A DNA stretch of 64,000 bases from Oopsacas minuta. Lineage: Eukaryota; Porifera; Hexactinellida; Lyssacinosida; Leucopsacidae. The notes beneath the pieces were generated by a model. The model was not told the DNA's origin and made no database searches. It was given only the letters and a program-made list of their open reading frames with translations. Shown here one piece after another: positions 1 to 12,532 of the stretch. Within the stretch, counting starts at the first letter, position 1; each line of letters starts with the position of its first letter. A program made the translations under genes and the position numbers. Where the stretch lies: positions 248,001-312,000 of the forward strand of contig JAKMXF010000298.1 in NCBI GenBank assembly GCA_024704765.1, written 5' to 3'.

Positions 1-3000
1 AATGGAAAAGTCACAACAGCTCTATCTCAAGCTCCACCTTTACCCACTCAAGAGAATATTCTGGAACAAAGTGCGAAGGTTAAAGATTTGCGAGATGAAA
101 TATCTGATATAGCAAATGCTGAGAAGAATGCAGATAAGAAAATGGAGAAAAAAGTATCTGCCAAACCGAGTATTTGGGTTAGAATTAAAAATGAGACATT
201 GCATTACTATCATGGTTTCAAGTTGTTCTTTTACGAAGTGAAAATATCAACTAAATTCCTTGGGAAGATTCTGAGGGGGCATTCACTAACGAGAAGAGAG
301 AAGAGACAACTTGAACGAACTGTTGCAGATATCTTCAGACTTGTACCATTTTCCATATTTATTATACTTCCGTTTATGGAGTTTTTGTTACCAGTTGCAA
401 TCAAAATATTTCCAGGATTGTTGCCTTCAACTTTCCAAACTGTCCAAACGAAAAATGAGAAAATTCGTGCTGAATTGAAGGTCAAGTTGGAGATGTCAAA
501 ATTTCTTAGAAATACCATGGGAGGTATTAATTACCAAAATATTTCGTAGATATTTTCTGTAAATGCTTTTTGTTTTTTTTTTTCAGAAATGAGTGTACTA
601 AATGAAAAGAAAGAAGGGCCAACAATTCATGAATTTGTGGAATTTTTTGAAGCAATTCGTGAGAGAGGAGAGAATGCTCATGTTGATGATGTGATTAGAT
701 TCTCACAACTTTTCAGAGATGAGTTTACGTTGGACAACATGGCACATGCTCAATTGAAGGTATGTGAAGTATTTATACTTATAATGTTTTCAAAATAAAC
801 TATTTCATTTTATGAATGATATACATACATGCACCATGTTCATTGTGCATGATCGGCTTTACACCGTATATGTCGATATGTCCATGGTTGTAACTTGTAG
901 TAATAATTATTGTATCAATTCACTCCTGCTTTAGCCTATAATACCTGGTTATTCTCCTGGGTAATTCATATTTATTCAATTCGCAATATCCACAATAATA
1001 ATAATTACACTGTATTTATCCCTAGTTAAATTTTTATATATTCGTTGTTATTGATACACCATGGCTAAGTAGTTAAGTTTACCTGTCTAGTTTATAAACT
1101 TAGTTGATTCAAAAAGTTATGGCAGCGGTGGGATTCGAACCCACGCCTCCGAAGAGAATAGTGCCTTAAACTATCGCCTTAGACCGCTCGGCCACGCTAC
1201 CTATAATTCATAAAATTACATTTTTCACCTTATAAACCATTATTCCGTACATATTCTTTTCTACTTTAAATCTATGAAAATATCTTGACAATTATCCTGA
1301 AAATTAACAATAGGCTCTCTGCAAGTTATTGATGCTAAACTCTGTTGGTACAAGCGCACTGCTTCGACTGCAACTAAACATGTGTCTGCGACATTTGAAA
1401 GCTGATGATAATCTCATCAGAAAAGAAGGTATTGACAATATGACATCTTCAGAATTGCAATCTGCTTGTCAAGCTCGTGGAATGAGAGCTGTGGGCATGA
1501 ATGGGAGAAAGCTGAAGGAGCAATTATCATTATGGCTAAACTTACATTTAGATAAACAGGTGCAGTTCTTATATGCAGGTTTAACAATTTCATAATTTTA
1601 CGATGGATTCTCATCGTAAATTTGCTTCGAAATGCTGAATTTCTTTCGCAAATATGATTTGATTTTAGTATTTTTCAAATTTAGCAATCTGTATTGATAA
1701 TTTAGCCAATGAATCTACAGCAAAGAATTAAAGAATTATTAATTACAAATTCTAAAATGTGTAATCTAGAAAAATCGAGGACAAAAGTTCATTTTTGATT
1801 AAAGTGTTTTGATGTTGCAATCACTAATTTAATGTATTAATATTGCTAACTAAACTATCTTTGACAACGAATCAATTGTTATACGTTTTCATAAATAGGT
1901 TCCTCCATCTCTTTTACTACTCACACAAGCCCTCACTTTAAAATCACATGCTCCAAATCCAGAAGGATTAGGCAAAACTCTTTCTGCTCTACCAGAAGAG
2001 GTAATTGACCATTTGGAAGCAGAAGTAGCTAAAACTCCAAAAACTAAGCTAGAAACTCTCAGAAATGAACAAGCAAAGATTGAGGAGGAGAATGTAGAGC
2101 ATACGATACAGGTAGAGGAGATATTAGAGAAACAGGTTCTAGTAAAACAAGAAGAAAAAGGTAACTTCACTAATTTGTGATGTAATTTTATCGATCTAGA
2201 TATTCTTAATACAGTGAAACTCCACTAACGGAGGACCGGGTATACCGGTAGCATTTTATGGCTTTTCTCCATCTGGCAACCAAATTTCCAAGTTGTGTTA
2301 TATTTATAAATACAGCGAAACTTCGTTAATACGAACACATTTAATACGAATTTCCGGTTAAGACGAACACAATTTTACACAATTTTAGTCCGTACAATGG
2401 ATATTCAATAGTTTTTACTCCTGTTAATACGTACTCCGGATAAGGAGTACTAATCTCGACGGTCCCTTGGTGTATGTATTAACGAGGTTTCACTGTGTAT
2501 CTTCAGAGAAAATACCAGATGTTGTTGTCAAACCTCCTGTTGATACTCAGCTGACTAAAGAAGACGTGAAGACTTTATCAGAAGCTGTTGACAAACTAAC
2601 GAACATCCGTGAGAGTATTGCTGATATCAAGACAGAGATGGAAATATCTAAAGAGAAAAAGCCTGAACAGATAGGTGTTGTAGAAGTTGAGCCTGAAGTT
2701 ACCAAAAGCAAAGCTGAAAAGATTCTAGCCAAAAAGGTACTAACATTTTCAGTATAGCATGAGAAAATCAATTGCTAGGTCCCTCCTCCTTGCAATGGAC
2801 ATATACAGAGCAGTTGGCTTATTAACAAGTCGTATTTTGCACGAATTTCCCTTTCTAATTTAGCACTCGAACGCCACTTCATGTATCTACTATAATTTAA
2901 TACCAGGTTTCAACAATACTTGCTGGTCTAGAGGAAATAATCTCGAACATAGAAGAAACTACACTGACTACAGAACACATAAGTACTTCAGATTTAACTG

Positions 3001-3221
3001 ATACCCTACTAGCTCTCAAGAATAGTATCAGCCCTGAGAAACTCGAACAAATCGTGAAAGCGATTGATACAGATTCAGATGGGTTCATACGTCAAGAGAA
3101 TTTGCATAAAATCATTAACATGATAGCTTCTGAAGACACAGAGATAAGTACAGCTCATGTTAAGCAAATTACAGAGCTCATAGATCGGGAGCTTCTTACT
3201 GTCAAGCTTAAACAGCAATAA
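1..3221 (+). CDS. LETM1: LETM1 mitochondrial inner-membrane cation exchanger (5' end off window)
   Basis: Six exons: 1-523, 587-759, 1314-1559, 1899-2160, 2507-2736, 2907-3221. All are GT-AG with agreeing phases and give 582 residues to the stop; frame 1 stays open to the left edge, so the presequence is missing. Exon 1 holds the family core, with the RREKRQLERT motif followed by one hydrophobic segment (about 340-430) that crosses the inner membrane. Exons 2-3 carry the ribosome-binding-like helical domain (LTLDN-type and ALCKLL motifs, ARGMRAVG). The tail is coiled-coil-like, and the last exon has an EF-hand loop of the form DTDSDGFI, which separates LETM1 from EF-hand-less LETM2. LETM1 proteins act in mitochondrial K+/H+ or Ca2+/H+ exchange and keep cristae volume. 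Intron 2 contains a tRNA gene on the other strand, and intron 4 contains a MITE ending next to the exon 5 acceptor. Recognition is by remembered family similarity and is secure. Confidence 0.95.
1111..1115 (-). terminator. Pol III T-run terminator of tRNA-Leu
   Basis: Five A on the + strand read as TTTTT on the minus strand, starting four bases after the tRNA discriminator base. This is the usual RNA polymerase III stop signal. Confidence 0.6.
1120..1201 (-). tRNA. tRNA-Leu(AAG): tRNA-Leu (anticodon AAG)
   Basis: The minus strand folds as an 82-nt class II tRNA. The 7-bp acceptor stem has GGTAGCG paired with CGCTGCC and discriminator A. There is a D arm with the TGGCCGAGCGGTCTAAGG A-box, an anticodon stem ATAGT/ACTAT around loop TTAAGGC (anticodon AAG), a long variable arm closed by CTC-TTCG-GAG, and a T arm with the GGTTCGAATCC B-box. 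No intron is present. A run of five T just downstream on the minus strand (plus 1111-1115) is a plausible Pol III terminator. It lies wholly within LETM1 intron 2 and is transcribed against it. Confidence 0.97.
2210..2300. repeat. MITE fragment, family B (TACAGTG... / Tigger-like end)
   Basis: One terminus, TACAGTGAAACTCCACTAACGG, resembles the B-family ends near 26530 and 48685. The other terminus is lost. It lies in LETM1 intron 4, directly left of a family C element. Confidence 0.45.
2310..2499. repeat. MITE, family C (inverted repeat, about 190 bp)
   Basis: It begins TACAGCGAAACTTCGTTAAT and ends with the near reverse complement ATTAACGAGGTTTCACTGT. Interior repeats of the form ATACGAA/TTCCGG match the copies at 23189 and 39018. 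The right end is 7 bases from the 3' splice site of LETM1 exon 5. Confidence 0.85.
2803..2880. repeat. MITE fragment, family D
   Basis: It contains AGTCGTATTTTGCACGAAT and the following TTCCCTT tract shared with the elements at 6223, 32684 and 59105. It lies in LETM1 intron 5. Confidence 0.6.
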
Positions 3222-3989
3222 ATACTTGACTACCTGCGACTTTATCTAACATGTTGAATTAGTTAGTTCTAATTCTGATCAATCAATCCCATGTCTTATT
3301 TAATAAGTTTTGTGATATGTAATAATTTTATTATATTAATATTAAATTAATAAATCAAATAACTTATATATAGCTCAGTTTTTGTGTATTAGATTTTCTA
3401 TCTTAGAGGAAAGGTCATTTTTTCGGATTAATGAAAGTCTCCTTTTCGATTGAGTGTATGGAGTTTTTGTATTGCAAAAAAACTGTATTATACTCTACTA
3501 TAGCTCAGCTATATATAAGGAATCTCATATTAATGTAAGATTGTTTTGGATTAATATTCCTCCATCCTTGCTAATGTTTCGATACAATAATGTTTTCGTT
3601 CACACCTTTAGAGATAATGACACCAAATTTGGCATGTGTACCCATAGTGATGTCTAGATGTACACCTGACATTTGAAAAATTTCCTGTGTGTATTTTCAC
3701 ACCTTTTGACACCTCTGTATTTTTCTTTGCTAAAATAGATATTTAGTAGAATAATATACTTTAATTAATCCACTAAAAATTAATTTGGTAAAATCTAAGT
3801 CAGCGCGAGCAAGCGAATCGGCTCATTAATTATAATATTAATTTTGCAGAACTTGTTAATAGCGTAATACATTTATTGGATAATATGAATGAAAATGGAT
3901 GTATGCTCGCTATTGGGGTATCATATGGGACAGAGCTTTACATAAACTCATAAAACATGCATATAGAAAGGTATATTCACACTGGTTAA
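3222..3989. other. Gap between LETM1 and a small hypothetical gene
   Basis: This is AT-rich sequence with LETM1 polyadenylation-like AATAAA motifs (about 3217 and 3345). A 67-codon open frame at 3454-3657 has no family likeness, and I do not call it a gene. Confidence 0.6.
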
Positions 3990-4265
3990 TTATCTTATTT
4001 CTGCTTTTTTGTAATATTCTATCTGTTCGGATAGAACTTTTGATTCCTTCTGGAGCAAGTATTTAAGGTAGCGTAATTGCTGAATACCTCGAGAATGCTC
4101 CTCTCTGTATTTTTGGATATACAAAGATAGTTTGTGTTTCCTTCTGAGTTGTCTCGCTTCCCTAATCTGATTCGCAGAGTATCCGAGGGATTTGAGTAGT
4201 TTTATCACATCACCTGCTGGCTGGTGGTTAATTATGAAACTGATTGGAAGTGATCTATTCCCCAT
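3990..4265 (-). CDS. Small hypothetical protein (91 aa)
   Basis: An open frame on the minus strand starts at the ATG at 4263-4265 and ends TAA at 3990-3992. The frame stays open 23 codons further upstream, so a longer start or an upstream exon is possible. The product is basic and mostly helical: a short N-terminal part with HQPAGDVIKLLKSLGY, then a charged helix rich in Arg, Lys, Glu and Gln that could form a coiled coil. I do not recognise a family. The composition is less AT-driven than random frames in this gap, which is why it is listed. It could be a real small gene, the last exon of a longer gene, or chance. Confidence 0.3.
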   Translation of the reverse strand: MGNRSLPISFIINHQPAGDVIKLLKSLGYSANQIREARQLRRKHKLSLYIQKYREEHSRGIQQLRYLKYLLQKESKVLSEQIEYYKKAEIR

Positions 4266-5041
4266 GATATTTTTGTAGAAGATAATTGAATAATTGATAT
4301 ACCCAATTTTGGAGATGTATTTATACAAATGCAAAATTAACTAACATAAATCGGTAGGAACATCAAGAAACGTCTATTTCCTTCGATCTGAGGAGCTGTT
4401 ACTAAAATAAGAGCAAAAATTGATATATATTCTCCGAGATTACACGCACATATATTTTATCCCTAAAAGTTTCACAAGTTTTTCATTGATATATGTACAT
4501 ATATGACCTTATTGGTTCCGTGATTGCAATGTTTACTCGAAATTTACAAACTAGTTAACATATCCTCTCTTACAGATCTTGACTTTATTGATAGCAAAAG
4601 AGAAATCAATCTACATACAATATTCTTCAATCATTACTTAATATTACTATGAAGAGAGGATAATTTCTATGCTTAATTAAACCCATTTCTTTAATTTTTC
4701 AGTTTAGATGTGTAATGTGAACCCTTACGTCACCATGACAATCAAATCTACTTTCAAGCATTTCAAGTTTCCAATACTCTGTGTCCATTCTCTGGCTTTA
4801 GAATTCTGTGCAAACACTTTGAATCCTTATTTCGTGCTCTCTTACACTCTCGTCACCATTTCTATAGTGGTATTCTAACGCTAGGCTATCCAATTCAAAA
4901 CGTATATATCATATGGACCTATTCGCTATGCTGTAATAATACTATAATTTCACGGTTAGTTCATTCGAAAATTTCTATATATAATATTTCTTGGAAAGTT
5001 AGGATATCAATTCATTTCATTCGAGCAATTATAATTCAAGA
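4266..5041. other. Gap upstream of the receptor phosphatase
   Basis: No gene was found on either strand. This region should hold the promoter and 5' UTR of the phosphatase gene that starts at 5042; no clear TATA box or other site could be assigned. Confidence 0.5.
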
Positions 5042-8000
5042 ATGAAGGCCATTTTATTGATAATATTCTTTGCAACAATATTCAATGGAACAGTTTCAAT
5101 TCGATTTATTCTAAAACCGAAAGATGTCTATGTCTACAATAGTAACGATACGAAATTCACTTGTTTGGCTGAGGGTGAATTAAATATTACTTATGTTTGG
5201 CTGAAGGATGGGAAATCAGGTGGAAACAATAGATGGCAAGCATATGGTAGGTTCATTAATCATTTTATTATACAAATTCCATAATTGAAATAAAACGTGG
5301 TGGAAATTCGTTAAGTATTGCAAAATATAATACTAACTCCACTGTATTTACGAATTTGATTTTCTAGGAGCAACTCTGTATTATAATTCAGTTAAAGCAA
5401 AAGATAATGGTGTATTGGTGACTTGTCAAGCTACAGATTCTACAGGTACTGCAATACAAGCAAGTGCTACTATACACGTATATAACAGATCTACTGCAAC
5501 TTTTCCATTGATTACTACTGGGCCTAGTGACGTAGAAGCTGAATCTGGTGCCAATGTGAATTTCACATGCACTGCTTATGGTAAGTTTATCAAGCAAATT
5601 TCAACCCAAATTTAATAGTTTTTAACAGGTGTAATGGGGGACATTCGCTGGATTCATAGGGACCTAGAGCTTAATACATTCCCAGATCTTCGTGACGTCA
5701 CAACATACAATGATGGTTTGAACATTACCTCTACTTTGAGTTTGATCGAAGTTTACGCTGAGAACAATGGTGTATACGTTTGTGAAGCATTTGGTACTCC
5801 TTTTTATGTTGAAGGATTTGATAGCAAAAATGCGACACTGATCGTACGACAATCCCCTGTCATTATAAGTATTTCTCATAATGTATTCGCTACTGAAGGT
5901 CAGGAGATGAATGCTACCTGTGTTTTCTCAGGATATCCTGAACCTATAATTACATGGGTTGATGTAAATGATACAATTGTGAATAGAGGCTCAAGTTGGA
6001 TTGTGAGTAATGTTGCCATAGATATAGAGGGAGAGTATAGATGTATTGGTAAGAATATACAAGGTACAACTTATTCATTTGTTTCTATAACAGTCTACTC
6101 TATACCACGGATAATTAGTGTATTTGATGAGCTGTTGGATATATCTTTTGGTGATGAGCTTCAACTTGAATGTACTGCTATAGGTAAGATATGTAAATTC
6201 TTATTTCTTTAAATGTTCCTTTTATAGTAGAGTTCGCCTATTAGCAAGTCATATTTTGCACGAATTTCCTTGCCATCTTGCTATTAGAGAAATTATCTCA
6301 TACAAAATGGACTGAAGTCACTAAAAAACACGCTAATATGAAAACACAACTGTATATTGTTTATTAAGAATTCAGTTGATGAATACTCCTGGTATATTCG
6401 TACAAATACAATAGTTATCGCTTATAAGAACACCCTTGGGAGTAGCAAAATACTATTTTCTTATAACCGGTATGAAATCTACAAGATTATGTATATAAGA
6501 ACCATTTTCCATAGGATGGTTCTTATAAGTTGTTTCTTATAGCCGGTGGTTCTTATGCGGTTATCAATTCCTAATTTCTAGGTAGGCCATCACCTGATAT
6601 ATTTTGGTATAAAGATGATAATCAGCTGACAGCTAACAATAGATTATCTATAGAAGCGAATTATCTGTTAATAGGAGAGGTAAACAGAGAAGATCAAGGT
6701 TCATATTATTGTATAGCAGGTAATACAGTAGGAAATATATCATCTGATCAAACATTTGTAAAAGTACACACCATTCCTATTCCACCTTCTGGTCTCGAAA
6801 TAGTTGAAATAACTCATGAATCCGCGAAATTACACTGGATTCCCATAGTATCAACTGATCCTGTATTCCAATTTGAAGTTATCGTAATGGATAAAAGTTA
6901 TTCATTTCCTCTTCAAAATATTTCTATTCCTACTGATTCTCTAACTACAGTAAATGGATTCAGTGAATATACTATACAGGGATTATCTGCTTATACATAT
7001 TACCATATATGGATACAAGCAATAAACGATATTGGTGCGAGCGAATTTTCGCAGTTTGAGTTGTTTCAGACGAAAACATGGTTTCCATCACCCCCGATTG
7101 TACGCACGCGAAATATAACACCTTTCAGTGTAGATATACAAATTATATCCGATGAAAGTGCGCTTAATGGCCCATACGAGGGCGTAAACCTCACAATTAC
7201 GTCACAGCAAGAAGGCCTCTTAACGGATACAAGAATATTCAACTCTTCTTCACAATTAACAATTTATAGCTCCCTATATGACCTAATACCCTATCATAAG
7301 TACACGTTAACAGCTTATACGTTCAACGGAGATTACTATAGTGAAACTTCTACAGTAACATTTCTAACTTTAGAATCACAACCCGGGACACCACCCAGCA
7401 AATTACAGGTCAACTGTACGTCTTCTAGTGTCTGTGTATTGAATTGGGAGCAACCGAAAGAACCGAATGGTTTGATAACTTCTTATACGCTTACTATTGA
7501 GAATTTAGGTTTAACTGAATCACACATTACTTCGTTCACAGTTAGAAACGATTCCAATTTTTATATCGCGGAAGATCTCACACCATATTCGTCATATTCT
7601 TGGAGAATATTAGCCTCCACTCGGGCTGGAGCTGGGCCTCAGGGAACACGTAGATTCAGGACACCTCAAGGAGTTCCGAGCGATAGTCCTATCCTAACGG
7701 TAGAAACTGTCAACTCAACTGCAATCAGATTAACATGGCTAAAATTAGATATAAATAATCTAAACGGTGAATTCCATCACTACCAAATCCTATACACTTA
7801 TACAGGTATAAACGGGAAGAATATAAACAAGACTTTAATAATTCCGTCAAATCGTGGAGTGACAATCTCTAATCTCAATCCTTATACAAACTATGGCTTT
7901 AGCATTAGAGTTAATGCAGGTATAGGGTATGGCCCTTACAGTATAAATCCTATTCATAAAATCACATTTTCAGAGATACCAGATTCGGTTGTTGACAACT

Positions 8001-11000
8001 TCACAGCTATTTCTTTCACACCTAATTCCGTGTTTCTTAAGTGGAAACAAATACCTAAAAACTTGATTTATGCATCAACAGCTAACTATCGCATAGAAAT
8101 AAAATCACATGATAATTGGCTTGAACTAGATGAAGTTACTTACACTAAAAATCTTTATAACGTTAATTACCTACAACCAAATACGCTGTATTTCTTCCGA
8201 ATACAACTCTTCAACTATTTAGGCTCCGCTCCTTATTCAAAAGAAATAAATATTACAACTCAACAAACTATCCCACTTGTCCCTATCGTAACAGGATCAT
8301 TAGGGGCTAATAGCTTAGAAATAATCTTAGAAATTACCCCACAGAATTCTACTACAGGAGATATAATCGAATACGAAGTGAAGGTTAATGAAATTGGTGA
8401 AAGAGTAATTGATATTAGAACTATAATTCCTTTGGACATACACGACACGACTCATATCATTTACAATGCTACTAATTACTTCACATTCTACAAATTTACT
8501 ATCTCAGCTAAAACTACCGTAGGATTTGGTGAACCTGCTATCTACCTAATAGAATCTGGTCAAGCTGCTCCAAGTGTACCCCCACAGCGCTTGATAGCTC
8601 TCCCCCAGACCTCAACAAGTGTACACTTATCTTGGGAACCTATTCCCGATAGTTATCTCAACGGTGAATTAACTGGCTATTTAATACGCTATAATACAGT
8701 ACTACATCAAAATTGGGTGTACTTAAATCATACACAATCTACATTCAAACTAGTAACAGATCTTGACAAGTATACTGTATACACTTTCCAAGTTGCAGGC
8801 GATACAATAGCTATTGGGGAGTATTCAAACCTAGCTTCTAATCGAACACTCCCTGACACCCCTGGGGAAATACAGTCAGTTTCTCTTATTAAGGCTAAAT
8901 CGAATATTCTACGAATTAGATGGGAACCGCCTTCAGAACCTAACGGAATTATTTCGCAATACAGAATAAAAGTTGTACAAGATAGGATTAATGATTTAGC
9001 CATACATGCTTCAACGCTAAACTCAATAATACTCCGTGATTTATCTCCGTACACACAATATACCCTACAAGTAGCTGCTACAAACCAAATAGATACTGGA
9101 CCATACAGTAACGAGTTCATCTTCACAACTAAAGAAGATACTCCATCAAAACCAATTATTTCACAGGTGTACAGGCAAGGCTACCAATTGACAGTCAGCT
9201 GGCATACACCATATGATCCTAATGGGTTAATAATTGACTACAATTTAACGTGCTTTCTCTTATCAGCTAGCGATACGCCTTCATCTACCCGTAAGATTAC
9301 AATACTACACAAATCTGGAATTTATTCGTATTCAGCTTCGTGTACGCAACTTACACCAAACAGTGTATATTTAATAGAATTGTCAGTAAGAAATTCATTC
9401 AATACGAGTTGGACAAGTGCAATAAAAAATACGGATTATCTGCCTCCCAAAATTGTTGATAGTACTTCCACGAAGCCTGAAATAATTAATGAGCGAATTT
9501 TCACACTTCCGAAATTCTCTAAAACAGTTGGAAAAATCTCATTCTACCTCATAGTTGTCCTTGTTTACGACCCTTTAACAACCACAATAGACATACTTAC
9601 TACCAATCAATCAATATACAGCCTCCTAGCGTATGCTCTAACAAGTGATTCATCAAAACCGGAAAACTACATCGCGGCAAATTTCACACCCACAGATTAT
9701 GGATTATTTAATCTAGGGGATAATGAGTTATACGGTGATTACCGTAATATTCCGTTGGAAAAAGGTTATGGCTATACTTTCTACGTCAAAGCATGTGTAA
9801 ATTCAATCAATCAAAATAGATTTCTCGCGACTAGTAGCAGTTTATCTGAACCAATAATAATCCCGAAAGAAATCCCCGCGAATGATCAAATTTCTGCTAT
9901 TTCAGCAGTAGTAGCTGTTTCAACTATTCTCCTTTGTCTTCTCATCTGTATATTCGTAATTTTAATCAGTGTATTCTGTGCGAGAATTCGTTCAAAACGG
10001 AAATGTATAAATAGCTCCAATAATTTGATATCAAAACAGCATTTCCCATACCAGCCTTGTGATACAGAATACAACTCAGTGCCGTGGTCAGCTAATGTTA
10101 ATTTCAAGAAATCATTCAAAGGAATAGATCCAATATCAACCTACCGTAGTACCGCTAATGACCCACAATTAGACGCTAGGGCCCCTGTCCCAGCATTTAT
10201 GTTACCGAAGATTCTGGAAGATTTAACAGCTGATGATGAGCTGCGGTTAAGCGAGGAATATAGCTATCTTATTCCAATAGATACGTCGACTACTATTTTA
10301 GCAAATGCTGAGATTAACGTGAAGAAAAACAGATATTTGAATATACTACCTTACGATCATAATAGAGTTTGTCTACAGGTAAATTCTAAGACAGATTCGG
10401 ATTATATAAACGCTAGTTTCATTGACGGTGCTGACAAAAAGAACGCGTATATTGCGACACAAGGGCCTACTGAATCAACACTTGAAGATTTCTGGCAAAT
10501 GGTGTATGAACAACATGTACAGAGTTTGGTGATGGTCACTAAATTGAAAGAGAAGGGAGTTGATAAATGTATTCAATACTGGCCAACAAAAAACACTAAT
10601 ATATTTGGAAAATATAAAATCACTCTCCTCTCAACGTCTGTATACTGTGACTATATTGTGAGGAAACTTTTGCTTGGAAAAATCGCTACAAACAAAGAAT
10701 CAAGAGTTATTTATCATTTCCAGTTTATTTCCTGGCCAGACCACGGAGTACCACTTCATCCCTTACCCATGCTTAACTTCTTAAAACGTGTCCATCAAAC
10801 AATGAATAGAAAATTGATTGTCACACAAAATCCTATTCTAGTGCATTGCAGTGCTGGCGTAGGCCGAACAGGCACTTTTATAGTTTTGGATTCTATGTTG
10901 AAACGTATGATAAGTGATAAAGATGTTGATATATTTGGTCATGTAGCTTATCTACGTACACAGCGTATGTTCATGGTACAAGGAGAGGATCAGTATTTGT

Positions 11001-12118
11001 TCATTTATAAGGTCCTAGCGGAATGTTACACTTCTCATAAGACTGAAATTCCTTTGAAAATTATTGATAGTGTATACTCAAATCTAACTGTTGTGGATCC
11101 AAACACACAAAAATCTGGTTTCGAGTTTGAATTTAATCTTCTCGAAAGGAAATATGAAAAATGTGACTTTTCATCTGCAGATGATGAATTAAATAAACAG
11201 AAAAACAGATACACACAAATTATACCGTATGAAAACTCACGAGTTAAGTTACCAATTCTAAATGAACAACGAGATACAGATTATGTTAACGCTAGTTTCA
11301 TTGACGGGTATATTTGCAAACAACAGTTCATTGCTACACAAACACCGCTTGCTAATACGATACCAGATTTCTGGAGAATGATCTGGCAAGAAAAATCACC
11401 AATTATCGTAATGATAACTACGCAATCTTCTGATTTTGATGAGTGTTATTTCCCTGAAAAGTTACAGATTTATGACAAATTTCAGGTTGAAAAGACATCT
11501 GATCGCTCCAACAAGGATAATTATATTTACCAACAATTTTCTGTGATGAATATCAGTACAGGAGAAGCACGGACTATAAGTCATTTTCAATATTCTCCTT
11601 TCACACAATTGAATAAGTCATTTTCTGCTAGAGCACTGCTATTGCTGTGCCAAGAGATCGCTAACATGTATCAGTCAGTAAGCTCAGGTCCTATCACAGT
11701 ACATTGTAATAATGGTAGTGGGAATACAGGCATGTTGATAGCAGTAATGAATCTATTGGAAGAATTGAAAGAAGCTAGAAATATCAACATTTCTCAAACA
11801 GTACATTATTTGCGTTCACAGCGTCCATTCATGCTACAAACCGTAGAACAGTATCATATTATATACGAAGCTATGCTACAACAAGTAAAATCTTCTATAG
11901 AAAATATCAGTCGCCGTGCTTCTGGCATCGAAGAGTATACCCCTCCAACTAGCCCAGTAAAAATGTCTACTTTCTCTAAAACACGTGACTCAATCAATTC
12001 ATTCAATAGTTTACCAAATCGTTTGAGTTATACTAATAATTATAATTATCGTAATAGTCTTGCTTCAAATTCTTCCGCCTACTCAAACTATGATGAAGTA
12101 TTGGAGACATCTTCATAG
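5042..12118 (+). CDS. LAR-like receptor protein tyrosine phosphatase (4 Ig, about 9 FN3, TM, active D1, inactive D2)
   Basis: Four exons (5042-5246, 5368-5580, 5629-6183, 6582-12118), all introns phase 1, give 2,169 residues. Residues 1-19 are a signal peptide. Four Ig-like domains with Cys pairs and Trp follow to about residue 385, then about nine fibronectin III domains to about 1330, each with a W/Y pattern and PNG or YT turns. A membrane span lies at about 1429-1458 (codons 9893-9982), followed by a basic stop-transfer. Domain D1 has KNRY, WPD with general-acid Asp1711 and HCSAGVGRTG with nucleophile Cys1747. Domain D2 keeps the matching Cys2033 but reads HCNNGSGNTG, so the phosphate-binding Arg is Asn2039, and its WPD loop is YSP; D2 should be inactive. 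Ig plus FN3 plus tandem PTP is the type IIa (LAR) layout, used in cell adhesion signalling. The last exon is 5.5 kb without an intron, unlike its neighbours. Confidence 0.93.
6223..6355. repeat. MITE, family D (about 130 bp)
   Basis: It starts TATAGTAGAGTTCGCCTATTA and ends ACACAACTGTAT, with interior GCACGAATTTCC, TTGCTATTAGAG and ACAAAATGG blocks shared with the elements at 26040 and 59105. It lies in the third intron of the receptor phosphatase gene. Confidence 0.75.
6409..6568. repeat. MITE, family E (about 160 bp)
   Basis: Inverted ends TAGTTATCGCTTATAAGAAC and GGTTCTTATGCGGTTATCAA flank an interior with further copies of the TTATAAG/CTTATAA unit. CACCCTTGGGAGTAGCAA is shared with 28917-28978. 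It lies in the third intron of the phosphatase gene, next to a family D element. Confidence 0.7.
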
Positions 12119-12532
12119 CATCAAGATGTCTAGCTTTTACCGCTAATTCTTCGACTTGATCCCTTATTACTTATGTACTAGAATACAAAGTGTTTTCCTT
12201 ATATGTAGTTATATTAATTGTATTTGTAGTTTTTGCTTCGTCCCTTTCTTGATGGTATAAATATCCAGACAAACTATTGAACTTCATATGTATATGATCA
12301 GTATATTATCTATTAAATTGACCAATAAATATGTTAATTACCCTGGATACGAGATTGTCTTATAGAATGTGCGTAGAAAACATAGTTCTTAGGAAATTTC
12401 AAATCTCAATGGGTCTCTGCTGCGAATCATTAGTTGTACTAGAATCAATATTAACTAGCATATAATCATAGTTTCTTTATATGACCATAAAAGGACTGTT
12501 CACTTATTTAATTATAGCTTCAATTCGGAAAG
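12119..12532. other. Gap between receptor phosphatase and NCF2-like gene
   Basis: It holds the 3' UTR of the phosphatase gene (AATAAA-like motif near 12325) and the presumed promoter of the next gene. Nothing else was seen. Confidence 0.5.

Noticed and set aside
3454-3657. 67-codon + strand open frame in the gap after LETM1
   Set aside because: AT-driven composition, no family likeness, no splice or start context.
11000-11900. Second PTP domain as a separate gene
   Set aside because: It is in the same uninterrupted frame as D1 with the usual D1-D2 spacing of receptor phosphatases.
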